Source: Pseudomonas bubulae (lineage in GTDB: Bacteria > Pseudomonadota > Gammaproteobacteria > Pseudomonadales > Pseudomonadaceae). From it: a stretch of DNA of 64,000 bases. Location: assembly GCF_037023725.1 (NCBI RefSeq), contig NZ_CP146077.1:4994501-5058500 (forward strand), in the 5' to 3' direction. Positions 10,339 to 18,719 of the stretch are shown one piece after another. The stretch's first letter is position 1, and each line of letters begins with the position of its first letter. The notes beneath the pieces are model-generated. The model was not told where the DNA came from and did no database searches. It worked only from the letters and a program-made list of their open reading frames with translations. The translations under genes were made by a program, and so were the position numbers.

Positions 10339-10765
10339 ACAACTGCTTGGCGCGCTGGCAAAAAGCATCCACCAGCGTATTGGCCGCCTGATTGAACAAA
10401 GGCCCCAGAGTGGCCTTGACGATGGCCCCGGCGTAATCAAAGGTCATGTCCAAGCTGATCTTGCACGCTTTGTCACCCAAAGGTTTGAACACCCACAGGC
10501 CGTGCAGCTTGGTAAAAGGACCTTCTTCCAGGTTCATCTCGATGGACTGCCCGGGCACCAGGGTATTGCGGGTGACAAAGTGCTGGCTCAGGCCACCCTT
10601 GGCCACCCCCAGGCTGGCGCGCATCAGCACTTCAGTGCTTTCCAGGATTTCGGCAGACGAGCACCACGGCAAAAACTGCGGGTAGCTCGCCACATCATTC
10701 ACCAGGTCATACAGCGCCTGGGCTGGATAAGGCAACAAGGCAGAGCGTTGGATATGGGTAGTCAT
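10331..10765 (-). CDS. ratA: RatA / coenzyme Q-binding START-domain protein
   Basis: A 144-residue START-fold protein: MTTHIQRSALLPYPAQALYDLVNDVASYPQFLPWC and the C-terminal helix GPLFNQAANTLVDAFCQRAKQLYG are typical. Members bind ubiquinone and have been described both as a 70S ribosome-association toxin and as a Coq10-like protein. The start at 10765 drops a 12-codon upstream extension that has no family match. It is followed by rnfH with an overlap; smpB is divergent beyond the NSS gene, the conserved neighbourhood. Confidence 0.93.
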   Translation of the reverse strand: MTTHIQRSALLPYPAQALYDLVNDVASYPQFLPWCSSAEILESTEVLMRASLGVAKGGLSQHFVTRNTLVPGQSIEMNLEEGPFTKLHGLWVFKPLGDKACKISLDMTFDYAGAIVKATLGPLFNQAANTLVDAFCQRAKQLYG

Positions 10766-10772
10766 GTCAGCG

Positions 10773-12176
10773 TTACTTCCACAGCTGGGCGGCAAACACA
10801 ATCAGAATGCCGAGTGGCGCCACATAGCGCATCAAAAAAAGAGTCAGGGCGAACATCACCGGGCTGCGCATCGACAATTCGTCACGAACCGCGCCGCGCC
10901 CCATGATCCAGCCTGCAAAGACCACAAAACACAGGCCGCCCAAGGGCAACATGATACGCGAGGTGAAGAAATCGACGACACCAAAGAAGTCCAGACCGCT
11001 GGCCGCGCCCCATTGATAGAGATGAAAACCGGAATCTTCGTTCACGAAAAACTTCGCCTGTTTCCAGATATTGAACGAAAACACCGTGCCCAGGCCAACA
11101 AACCAGCAACTGAAAGCCAGCCAGAAAGTGACCCACAAGCGCCGCACCCTGGTGCGCTCCACCAGGTACGCCACCATTGGCTCAAGCAACGAAATGGCCG
11201 AACTCCAGGCAGCGACTGCCACCAGCACAAAAAACACCACGCCCATCAACTGACCAAAGGCCACGTTACCGAAGGCAAACGGCAAGGTCACGAACATCAG
11301 GCCCGGGCCTTCGCCAGGGTTGAGCCCCGACGCAAATACAATTGGAAACAATGCCAGCCCAGCGAGCAATGAGACAAAAGTGTCGATCAGCGCCACCCCG
11401 ACTACGGTGCCCGAGATCGATGCATTCTTGGGCATGTATGCGCCATAAATCATGATCGACCCCACACCCACGCTCAGGGAAAAGAACGCATGGCCCATCG
11501 CGGCCAGCAACCCGTCGAGTACGCGATCGGGGTTGAAGTCGAACATGAAATGTACGCCCTGCATAAAGTGCCCGGTGGTCATGCTGTAACCCAGCAGTAC
11601 CAGCAGCAGCACAAACAGCAGCGGCATCATGATCCGCAAACTGCGCTCAAGCCCCGCCACCACCCCCTTGGCGATCACATACGCAGACAGCAACATAAAC
11701 CCGGTATGCCAAAAAGTGAGGCGCCAGGGATTGGAAATCACATCACCAAAGTACTGGCCGACCTGATCGGCCGTCGCCCCCTGAAAATCGCCCTTGCCCA
11801 TATTGATGATGTAATCCAGCGACCAGCCGCCCACCACACTATAGAAAGACAAAATCAGCAGCGCAGTGATCATCCCGGCAAAAGCCCCCCACGACCAACG
11901 CCCCGAGTGCCCCGCCTCGACCGCCAACACCTTCAAGGCATTCGCCGGACTCAGCCGGGCACGCCGCCCGATCAGGGTTTCAGCCAGCATCACCGGCACA
12001 CCGATCAGCGCGATACAGGCCAAAAACACCAACACAAACGCGCCGCCGCCATAGACGCCAACCATGTAAGGGAATTTCCAGATACTGCCCAAACCCACGG
12101 CAGAACCGGTCGCAGCGAAAATAAAGACCCAACGGCTTGCCCAACTGCCGTGGACAGAAACCTTGTCTGTCGACAT
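10773..12176 (-). CDS. sodium-dependent (NSS/SNF family) transporter
   Basis: A 467-residue inner-membrane symporter. The first helix carries the NSS signature [22 protein letters not shown] with the unwound GSAVGLG sodium/substrate loop. About eleven to twelve hydrophobic segments follow, including [18 protein letters not shown] and the glycine-rich TM8-like stretch [22 protein letters not shown]. The substrate (amino acid or related) cannot be read from the sequence. The start at 12176 ([10 protein letters not shown]) is preferred to one five codons upstream. It ends 7 bases before ratA begins, so the three genes may be one transcript. Confidence 0.9.
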   Translation of the reverse strand: MSTDKVSVHGSWASRWVFIFAATGSAVGLGSIWKFPYMVGVYGGGAFVLVFLACIALIGVPVMLAETLIGRRARLSPANALKVLAVEAGHSGRWSWGAFAGMITALLILSFYSVVGGWSLDYIINMGKGDFQGATADQVGQYFGDVISNPWRLTFWHTGFMLLSAYVIAKGVVAGLERSLRIMMPLLFVLLLVLLGYSMTTGHFMQGVHFMFDFNPDRVLDGLLAAMGHAFFSLSVGVGSIMIYGAYMPKNASISGTVVGVALIDTFVSLLAGLALFPIVFASGLNPGEGPGLMFVTLPFAFGNVAFGQLMGVVFFVLVAVAAWSSAISLLEPMVAYLVERTRVRRLWVTFWLAFSCWFVGLGTVFSFNIWKQAKFFVNEDSGFHLYQWGAASGLDFFGVVDFFTSRIMLPLGGLCFVVFAGWIMGRGAVRDELSMRSPVMFALTLFLMRYVAPLGILIVFAAQLWK

Positions 12177-12278
12177 CGTTACTACGCCCAACCACTAAAA
12201 AAAGAGGGCGCATTGTCCGGGAATCACCCTACGTGCTCAAGCACGCAGGTGCCCGTAGCCGACACGCTCGCAACTGCC

Positions 12279-12284
12279 TATAAT
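12279..12284 (+). promoter_or_regulatory. TATAAT -10 box very close to the smpB start
   Basis: A perfect TATAAT ends 9 bases before the smpB ATG. A transcript starting at the usual distance would have at most a few leader bases. No clear -35 box is seen 16-18 bases upstream. Confidence 0.55.
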
Positions 12285-12293
12285 GCTGCCCCT

Positions 12294-12776
12294 ATGGCTA
12301 AACAGAAGAAACACCCAACAGGGACCATCGCGCAGAATAAAAAAGCGCGACACGATTACTTCATCGAACATCGGTTCGAGGCTGGTCTGGTCCTGGCCGG
12401 CTGGGAAGTAAAAAGTCTGCGTGCAGGCAAGGCACAGCTGGTCGACAGCTACGTGCTACTCAAGGATGGTGAAGCATGGTTGCTCGGCAGCCATATCGCA
12501 CCTCTGACGACAGCCAGCACGCACGTTATTGCCGACCCAACGCGCAGCCGCAAACTGCTGCTTAACCAGCGCGAGCTGGAAAAGCTGTTTGCCTCGGTGC
12601 AGCAGAAGGGTTACGCCTGCGTCTGCCTCTCGCTTTACTGGAGCAAGCACTTGATCAAGTGCGAAATTGCCCTGGGTAAAGGCAAGAAGGAATACGACAA
12701 GCGTCATACCGAGCGTGAGCGCGATTCCGATCGCGAGCTGCAACGTGCGGTGCGCAACAAGGGCAAGGAAGACTAG
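12294..12776 (+). CDS. smpB: SsrA-binding protein SmpB
   Basis: A 160-residue protein that delivers tmRNA to stalled ribosomes. The family start [23 protein letters not shown], the motif [19 protein letters not shown] and the C-terminal basic tail [16 protein letters not shown] are clear. The frame is open far upstream, but ATG at 12294 is the family start. No Shine-Dalgarno precedes it and TATAAT lies just upstream, so the mRNA may be leaderless or nearly so. Its RNA partner ssrA is at 22141. Confidence 0.96.
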   Translation: MAKQKKHPTGTIAQNKKARHDYFIEHRFEAGLVLAGWEVKSLRAGKAQLVDSYVLLKDGEAWLLGSHIAPLTTASTHVIADPTRSRKLLLNQRELEKLFASVQQKGYACVCLSLYWSKHLIKCEIALGKGKKEYDKRHTERERDSDRELQRAVRNKGKED

Positions 12777-12830
12777 TTCTTCAGCCCTTGCACTCGTGGG
12801 AGCAACTGCCTTGATGCTGCCTCAGCTCTT

Positions 12831-12915
12831 GTGGGAGCGGGCTTGCTCGCGATGGAATCGACTTGGTATACCTGATATACCGAGTTGCATGAATCGCGAG
12901 CAAGCCCGCTCCCAC
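12831..12915. repeat. REP doublet (REPIN)
   Basis: GTGGGAGCGGGCTTGCTCGC at 12831-12850 and its inverse, ending at 12915, face each other across about 40 bases that also contain a GGTATACC...GGTATATC-like palindrome. The same arms recur at 21528-21612. This is the standard pseudomonad REP doublet between convergent smpB and lldR; it may also stop or stabilise transcripts. Confidence 0.92.
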
Positions 12916-12932
12916 AGGGTTTGCATCAACAA

Positions 12933-13700
12933 TTACAAGCCATTGCGCCGCTCGGCCCGCGCCATGCGCTGAACTTCCTGACGCACTTCTTCCAGCACTT
13001 CCTGCACATACACCAGGTGACGGCTCGCCACTTCCCGGGCGTCTTCCGCCCTGCCCTCGATAATCGCCAGATACAACTCGCGATGCTGACTGATCAGCAT
13101 GTCGCGCGTTTCACTGCGCTGCTTGTACATGCCACCAATATTGGTCACCACGTTGCGCTTGAGCAGGTCGAATAACCCGCGAATCGTATGCAGCAACACC
13201 GCGTTATGGCTCGCTTCGGCAATGGCCAGGTGGAAGTTGGCATCGGCCTCCCCCTCTTCTGCGCGACTGACTTCATCCACCCGTGCATAACAGTCCTGCA
13301 ACCGTTCAAAAGCCAGCCGCAGCCGCTCACGGTCCATCTCGGTGGCACGCGATGCCGCGTAAAAAGCGCACGAAGCCTCAAGCGTGTGACGGAACTCAAG
13401 CAGATCGCGCTGCGCTTCAGGGTTGCTTTCCAACAGTTGCAACAAAGGATCACTAAAGGTCGAGCCCAGGGATGTTGCCACATAATTGCCGCCACCCTGG
13501 CGACTGACCAGCAGCCCCTTGGCCGACAATTTCTGGATCGCCTCCCGCAACGAAGGGCGCGACACCCCAAACTGCTCCGCCAGCGCACGTTCGGCAGGCA
13601 AGCGCTCACCTGACTTCAACGTGCCCTCGAGGATCATGCCCTCGAGCTGCTCGACAATATCGTCCGACAAACGGCGCTGCCGGATCTGATCAAACCCCAT
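12933..13700 (-). CDS. lldR: GntR/FadR-type lactate regulator LldR
   Basis: A 255-residue FCD-family repressor. The winged-helix N-terminus (QRRLSDDIVEQLEGMILEGTLKSGERLPAERALAEQFGVSRPSLREAI) is followed by an all-helical FCD ligand domain with metal-type residues (EFRHTLE, ADANFHLAIAEASHN, QHRELYLAI). The start at 13700 (MGFDQIRQRR) matches the family; the frame is open 23 codons further. It is divergent from lldP and should bind the palindrome at 13895 and be released by lactate, as known for pseudomonad LldR. Confidence 0.93.
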   Translation of the reverse strand: MGFDQIRQRRLSDDIVEQLEGMILEGTLKSGERLPAERALAEQFGVSRPSLREAIQKLSAKGLLVSRQGGGNYVATSLGSTFSDPLLQLLESNPEAQRDLLEFRHTLEASCAFYAASRATEMDRERLRLAFERLQDCYARVDEVSRAEEGEADANFHLAIAEASHNAVLLHTIRGLFDLLKRNVVTNIGGMYKQRSETRDMLISQHRELYLAIIEGRAEDAREVASRHLVYVQEVLEEVRQEVQRMARAERRNGL

Positions 13701-13894
13701 AACTGCTCTCCACCCTCCCGACCACGCGCCGGGGGCCGCTATTCTCGCCGATTGGCGCCACGCATACACCCATCAGAAACACCGCTAAAAACCCCATCAG
13801 ATGCCCGGACAACGAACACCCCGACGAAAGTTTGTGAGGCGGCAAATTGACACATGCCTCATAAGGCCTTTAACCTAGCCAACAGTGATTGTAA

Positions 13895-13909
13895 ATTGGT
13901 AATACCAAT
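13895..13909. promoter_or_regulatory. LldR operator
   Basis: ATTGGT-AAT-ACCAAT is a perfect palindrome in the lldR-lldP intergenic region, 53 bases upstream of lldP. It has the TTGGT-N3-ACCAA form known for FCD-type GntR lactate regulators. A further half site (TACCAA) follows at 13911-13916. Confidence 0.75.
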
Positions 13910-13961
13910 ATACCAAACACAGTCTGCAGCATCGACCAATAACAATTAGGGGCCACCCCAT

Positions 13962-15656
13962 ATGCAAACCTGGCAACAGCTCTACAGCCCGCTCGGCAGC
14001 CTCGGCCTGTCCGCTCTCGCGGCCGTCGTCCCGATCGTATTCTTCTTCCTCGCCTTGGCCGTGTTCCGTCTCAAAGGTCACGTCGCCGGCAGCATCACCC
14101 TTGCCCTGTCGATTCTGGTGGCCATCTTTGCCTTCCAGATGCCTGTCGATATGGCCTTCGCAGCAGCGGGCTACGGATTTGCCTATGGCCTGTGGCCAAT
14201 TGCCTGGATCATCGTTGCCGCGGTGTTCCTCTACAAACTGACCGTCAAAAGCGGCCAGTTCGAAATCATCCGCAGCTCCGTGCTGTCGATCACCGACGAC
14301 CAGCGCCTGCAAGTACTGCTGATCGGCTTCTGCTTCGGTGCTTTCCTTGAGGGTGCAGCCGGTTTCGGTGCGCCGGTAGCGATTACAGCAGCACTGCTTG
14401 TAGGCCTGGGTTTTAACCCGCTGTACGCCGCTGGCCTGTGCCTGATCGCCAACACGGCCCCGGTCGCGTTTGGCGCCCTGGGCATCCCGATCATCGTGGC
14501 GGGTCAGGTCACCGGAATCGACGCGTTCAAGATCGGCGCCATGGCCGGTCGCCAGCTACCACTGCTGTCGCTGTTCGTGCCGTTCTGGCTGGTATTCATG
14601 ATGGACGGCCTGCGCGGCGTGCGTGAAACCTGGCCCGCAGCCCTGGTGGCCGGTTTGAGCTTCGCCATCACCCAGTACTACACCTCCAACTACATTGGCC
14701 CGGAACTGCCGGACATCACCTCGGCCCTGGCCAGCCTGGTCAGCCTGACCCTGTTTCTGAAAGTCTGGCAGCCAAAACGTACCGCAGGTGCACGAATTGC
14801 TGGCGTTAGCTCTGACGTAATTGTTACCGCGAGCGCAGGTGGTTTCGGTAAACCGACCAACCTGATGGCTTCGCCTTACAGCCTGATGCAGATTCTGAAA
14901 GCCTGGTCACCGTTCCTGATCCTTACCGTGCTGGTCACCATCTGGACCCTCAAACCGTTCAAGGAGATGTTCTCTGCCGGTGGCTCGATGTACGGCTGGG
15001 TGTTCAACTTCGCGATCCCGCACCTTGACCAACTGGTGATCAAGACCGCCCCTATCGTCAACGCGCCAACCGCGATTGCCGCCGTGTTCAAACTTGATCC
15101 GATTTCGGCAACCGGCACGGCGATTTTCTTCTCGGCACTGATCTCGATGCTGATACTGAAGATCGACATCAAGACTGGTCTGACCACTTTAAAAGAAACC
15201 TTCTACGAACTTCGCTGGCCGATTCTTTCCATCGGTATGGTGCTGGCCTTCGCCTTCGTCACCAACTACTCGGGCATGTCCTCGACCATGGCCCTGGTAC
15301 TGGCAGGTACTGGCGCCGCGTTCCCGTTCTTCTCGCCGTTCCTCGGCTGGCTGGGCGTGTTCCTGACCGGTTCAGACACCTCGTCCAACGCCCTGTTCAG
15401 CTCGTTGCAGGCCACCACCGCGCACCAGATCGGCGTGAGCGACACCCTGATGGTGGCTGCCAATACCAGTGGCGGCGTGACCGGCAAGATGATTTCCCCG
15501 CAATCGATCGCTGTCGCCTGTGCGGCGACCGGCCTGGTGGGCAAAGAATCGGACCTGTTCCGCTTCACCCTCAAGCACAGTCTGTTTTTCGCCACCATCG
15601 TCGGCCTGATCACCCTGGCCCAGGCCTACTGGTTCACCGGCATGCTGGTTCACTGA
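13962..15656 (+). CDS. lldP: L-lactate permease
   Basis: A 564-residue inner-membrane lactate/proton symporter of the LctP family. It begins [20 protein letters not shown] and shows about a dozen hydrophobic segments with the family motifs [36 protein letters not shown] and [17 protein letters not shown]. It is the first gene of the lactate operon, placed after the LldR operator. A GC-rich hairpin (15686-15706) separates it from lldE. Confidence 0.96.
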   Translation: MQTWQQLYSPLGSLGLSALAAVVPIVFFFLALAVFRLKGHVAGSITLALSILVAIFAFQMPVDMAFAAAGYGFAYGLWPIAWIIVAAVFLYKLTVKSGQFEIIRSSVLSITDDQRLQVLLIGFCFGAFLEGAAGFGAPVAITAALLVGLGFNPLYAAGLCLIANTAPVAFGALGIPIIVAGQVTGIDAFKIGAMAGRQLPLLSLFVPFWLVFMMDGLRGVRETWPAALVAGLSFAITQYYTSNYIGPELPDITSALASLVSLTLFLKVWQPKRTAGARIAGVSSDVIVTASAGGFGKPTNLMASPYSLMQILKAWSPFLILTVLVTIWTLKPFKEMFSAGGSMYGWVFNFAIPHLDQLVIKTAPIVNAPTAIAAVFKLDPISATGTAIFFSALISMLILKIDIKTGLTTLKETFYELRWPILSIGMVLAFAFVTNYSGMSSTMALVLAGTGAAFPFFSPFLGWLGVFLTGSDTSSNALFSSLQATTAHQIGVSDTLMVAANTSGGVTGKMISPQSIAVACAATGLVGKESDLFRFTLKHSLFFATIVGLITLAQAYWFTGMLVH

Positions 15657-15685
15657 TAAGCGCTATGGTTACTGCACGTTAATGT

Positions 15686-15706
15686 CGCCGGGGCACAGCC
15701 CCGGCG
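15686..15706 (+). other. GC-rich hairpin between lldP and lldE
   Basis: CGCCGGGGC-ACA-GCCCCGGCG is a perfect 9-bp stem with a 3-base loop and no T run. It could reduce read-through or protect the lldP mRNA 3' end, giving different levels of permease and dehydrogenase. Confidence 0.6.
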
Positions 15707-15769
15707 TCAGTAATTCACGACCCGGTCCACCTCGGTGGACACATAACCGGGACCACCCGGAGACGCCTG

Positions 15770-16594
15770 ATGAGCGAGCTTTTTTACAACGCCGTGCCGA
15801 ATGCGACCCGTGTCGCCCCGCCCTTGCCTGTACCCCGCCAATACCCCGCGCAAAAACCGCGCAAGGTCTACCTGTTCGGCACCTGCGTGGTCGATCTGTT
15901 CTTCCCCGAAGCCGGGATGGACGCCATCCACCTGATCGAGCGCGAAGGTATCGACGTCGATTATCCCCAAGGCCAGAGCTGCTGTGGTCAACCGGCCTAC
16001 ACCTCGGGTTACACCGAGCAGGCCCGGGAAGTGGCCCGTGCGCAACTGGCCCTGTTCGCCGAAGACTACCCGGTAGTCGTGCCTTCCGGCTCCTGCGCCG
16101 GCATGCTGCGCGAACACTATGAAGACCTGTTCAAGGATGAGCCCGACACCCTGAAAAAGGTTCACGCCCTGGCTGAACGCACCTTTGAACTCACCGAATT
16201 TTTGCTATTTGTGTGCAAGGTCCGCTTCAAGGACCACGGCGCCCCGGTCAAGGTCGCACTGCACACCTCCTGCTCGGCCCGCCGCGAAATGAACACCCAC
16301 CTGCACGGCCGCGAAATGCTCGCGCAACTGGGCAATGTGGAGCGCATCGACCACAGCCACGAAAGTGAATGCTGCGGTTTTGGCGGGACCTTCAGCGTAC
16401 GCATGCCGGATATTTCCGGCGCCATGGTCGCTGACAAAACCCGCTCCCTGATTGATACCGGCGCCCATCAAGTGCTCACCGCCGATTGCGGCTGCCTGAT
16501 GAACATCAACGGCTCGCTGGAAAAACAGAAGGAATCACTGCGCGGCCAGCATCTGGCCAGTTTCCTGTGGCAGCGCACCGGAGGTGGCCAATGA
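15770..16594 (+). CDS. lldE: L-lactate dehydrogenase complex protein LldE (LutA-like, CCG domain)
   Basis: A 274-residue iron-sulfur oxidoreductase subunit. Two CCG domains are visible: VYLFGTCVVDLFFPEAG ... GQSCCGQPAY and LHTSCSARREM ... ESECCGFGGTFSVRMPDIS, the cysteine motifs that hold a [4Fe-4S]-type cluster. With LldF and LldG it oxidises L-lactate to pyruvate and feeds electrons to the quinone pool. The stop overlaps the lldF start (ATGA). No classical lldD flavoenzyme is present in this window, so LldEFG appears to be the L-lactate route here. Confidence 0.93.
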   Translation: MSELFYNAVPNATRVAPPLPVPRQYPAQKPRKVYLFGTCVVDLFFPEAGMDAIHLIEREGIDVDYPQGQSCCGQPAYTSGYTEQAREVARAQLALFAEDYPVVVPSGSCAGMLREHYEDLFKDEPDTLKKVHALAERTFELTEFLLFVCKVRFKDHGAPVKVALHTSCSARREMNTHLHGREMLAQLGNVERIDHSHESECCGFGGTFSVRMPDISGAMVADKTRSLIDTGAHQVLTADCGCLMNINGSLEKQKESLRGQHLASFLWQRTGGGQ

Positions 16595-18051
16595 GCGCCA
16601 GCACCCTGATCCCTACCGTCGCGGTCGAAGAAGACTTCCGCGAGCGCGCCCACGAAGCCCTGGGTGACAAGCAACTGCGAAACAACTTCCGCAGTGCAAT
16701 GGATTCTCTGATGACCAAGCGCGCTGTTGCCTTCAGCGACGCCCATGAGCGCGAGTACTTGCGCGCTCTGGGCAACGCCATCCGCGCCCGCGCCCTGTCC
16801 AAGTTGCCTGACCTGCTGGAACGACTGGAAGCCAACCTGACCCGTAATGGCGTGCAGGTTCATTGGGCTGAAACCGTCGACGAAGCCAATCAAATCGTCA
16901 TGTCCATCGCCCGCCGGCGCGCCGCCAAACAGGTGATCAAAGGCAAGTCGATGGTCAGCGAAGAGATGGAGATGAACCACGTACTCGGCGCCCAGGGCAT
17001 TGAATGCCTTGAGTCCGACATGGGCGAATATATTGTTCAACTCGACAACGAAAAGCCCTCCCACATCATCATGCCCGCGATCCATAAGAACGCCGGGCAA
17101 GTGGCCGACCTGTTTCACGAAAAACTCGGCGTGGAATACACCAAAGACGTGGATCAACTGATCCAGATCGGCCGCCGCGTACTGCGCCAGAAATTCTTTG
17201 AAGCGGACATCGGCGTGTCTGGCGTCAACTTTGCCGTTGCTGAAACCGGCACCCTGCTGCTGGTGGAAAACGAAGGCAACGGGCGTATGTCGACCACGGT
17301 GCCGCCTGTGCATATTGCCGTTACCGGCATCGAAAAAGTGGTCGAGAACCTGCGCGACGTTGTACCGCTGGTGTCCCTGCTGACCCGCTCGGCCCTTGGC
17401 CAGCCCATCACCACCTACGTCAATATGATTTCCGGCCCACGCAAACCCGGCGAGCTGGACGGCCCTGAAGAAGTGCACCTGGTGCTGCTCGATAACGGTC
17501 GCAGCCAGGCGTTTGCCGACAGCGAATTGCGCCAGACACTGAACTGCATTCGCTGCGGTGCCTGCATGAACCACTGCCCGGTTTACACCCGCATTGGCGG
17601 TCATGCCTACGGTGAGGTGTATCCCGGCCCGATTGGCGCAATCATCACGCCACATATGGTGGGCTTGAACAAAGTCCCGGATCACCCGAGCGCCTCATCG
17701 CTGTGCGGTGCCTGTGGCGAAGTGTGCCCGGTAAAAATCCCGATCCCGGCCCTGCTGCGGCGCCTGCGTGAAGAAAACGTCAAAGCCCCCGATACCGTAC
17801 CGCGCATCATGCGTGGTCAGGGCAGCAAGTATTCGCGTAAAGAGCGCCTGATCTGGAATATGTGGGCCAAGCTCAACAGCTCACCCGCGCTTTACCGCAC
17901 CTTCCTGAAAGCCGCTACCCGTCTGCGCGCCCTGACGCCGAGAAAGGTAGGCCCGTGGACGCAAAACCACAGCGCGCCCAAACCCGCCGCCCGTTCGCTG
18001 CACGATATGGCCCGCGAGCATCTGGCGAAAAAGTCGGGAGAAACACGATGA
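16591..18051 (+). CDS. lldF: L-lactate dehydrogenase complex protein LldF (LutB-like)
   Basis: A 486-residue subunit with an N-terminal LUD domain (AKQVIKGKSMVSEEMEMNHVL, TETGTLLLVENEGNGR-type strand) and a C-terminal double [4Fe-4S] ferredoxin module: CIRCGACMNHCPVY and CGACGEVCPVKIP. The start at 16591 overlaps the lldE stop by four bases; the frame upstream is only the shadow of lldE. The C-terminal DUF3390-like tail is present. It acts with LldE and LldG at the membrane side of the respiratory chain. Confidence 0.93.
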   Translation: MSASTLIPTVAVEEDFRERAHEALGDKQLRNNFRSAMDSLMTKRAVAFSDAHEREYLRALGNAIRARALSKLPDLLERLEANLTRNGVQVHWAETVDEANQIVMSIARRRAAKQVIKGKSMVSEEMEMNHVLGAQGIECLESDMGEYIVQLDNEKPSHIIMPAIHKNAGQVADLFHEKLGVEYTKDVDQLIQIGRRVLRQKFFEADIGVSGVNFAVAETGTLLLVENEGNGRMSTTVPPVHIAVTGIEKVVENLRDVVPLVSLLTRSALGQPITTYVNMISGPRKPGELDGPEEVHLVLLDNGRSQAFADSELRQTLNCIRCGACMNHCPVYTRIGGHAYGEVYPGPIGAIITPHMVGLNKVPDHPSASSLCGACGEVCPVKIPIPALLRRLREENVKAPDTVPRIMRGQGSKYSRKERLIWNMWAKLNSSPALYRTFLKAATRLRALTPRKVGPWTQNHSAPKPAARSLHDMAREHLAKKSGETR

Positions 18052-18719
18052 GCGCCAAGCAAAACATCCTCAATAAACTGCGTAAAAGCCTGACGGGCAC
18101 CACACCGGTGCCTGACAATTTTGACGAAGTGCTGGTCACAGAGCCCTGGACCTACACCCCGGAGCAACGTATCCCGCAACTGCGCAAGCTGATGGAAGCG
18201 GTCCACACTGAAATCCACCTCAGTACCGAGCAAGGCTGGCCTGCATTGCTCGCGCAATTGGTCACCGACCGTCAGTTGCCAAGCCTGCTGATCGCACCGA
18301 CTACAGCGCACGGGCAAAAGGTCAGCGAACACTGGGCACAAAACCCCGGGTTGCCAGCACTTAAAGCCTACGACCGGCCGGTAGAAGCGTGGAAAGCCGA
18401 ACTGTTCAACGATACACCGGCCAGCCTCACCACCACCCTGGGGGCAATTGCTGCCACCGGCAGCCTGATCATGTGGCCAACCCCGGAAGAACCACGGCTG
18501 ATGAGCCTGGTGCCGCCGGTGCATTTTGCCCTGCTTAAGGCCAGCGAAATCCGCGACAACTTTTATCAGGTGCAGCGTGAAATGAACTGGACCGCCGGCA
18601 TGCCGACCAATGCGTTACTGGTGTCCGGCCCGTCGAAAACCGCTGATATCGAGCAAGTGCTGGCCTACGGCGCCCACGGTCCCAAAGACCTGATCGTGCT
18701 GATTCTGGAGGATGCATGA
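18048..18719 (+). CDS. lldG: L-lactate dehydrogenase complex protein LldG (LutC-like, LUD domain)
   Basis: A 223-residue LUD-domain protein starting MSAKQNILNKLRKSL. The characteristic C-terminal stretch LGAIAATGSLIMWPTPEEPRLMSLVPPVH and LLVSGPSKTADIEQVLAYGAHGP identifies it. It overlaps lldF (ATGA at 18048) and dld (ATGA at 18716), so lldEFG and dld are tightly coupled. Confidence 0.92.
   Translation: MSAKQNILNKLRKSLTGTTPVPDNFDEVLVTEPWTYTPEQRIPQLRKLMEAVHTEIHLSTEQGWPALLAQLVTDRQLPSLLIAPTTAHGQKVSEHWAQNPGLPALKAYDRPVEAWKAELFNDTPASLTTTLGAIAATGSLIMWPTPEEPRLMSLVPPVHFALLKASEIRDNFYQVQREMNWTAGMPTNALLVSGPSKTADIEQVLAYGAHGPKDLIVLILEDA

Noticed and set aside
11490..12293. Upstream extension of smpB
   Set aside because: It is antisense to the NSS transporter; SmpB homology begins at 12294.
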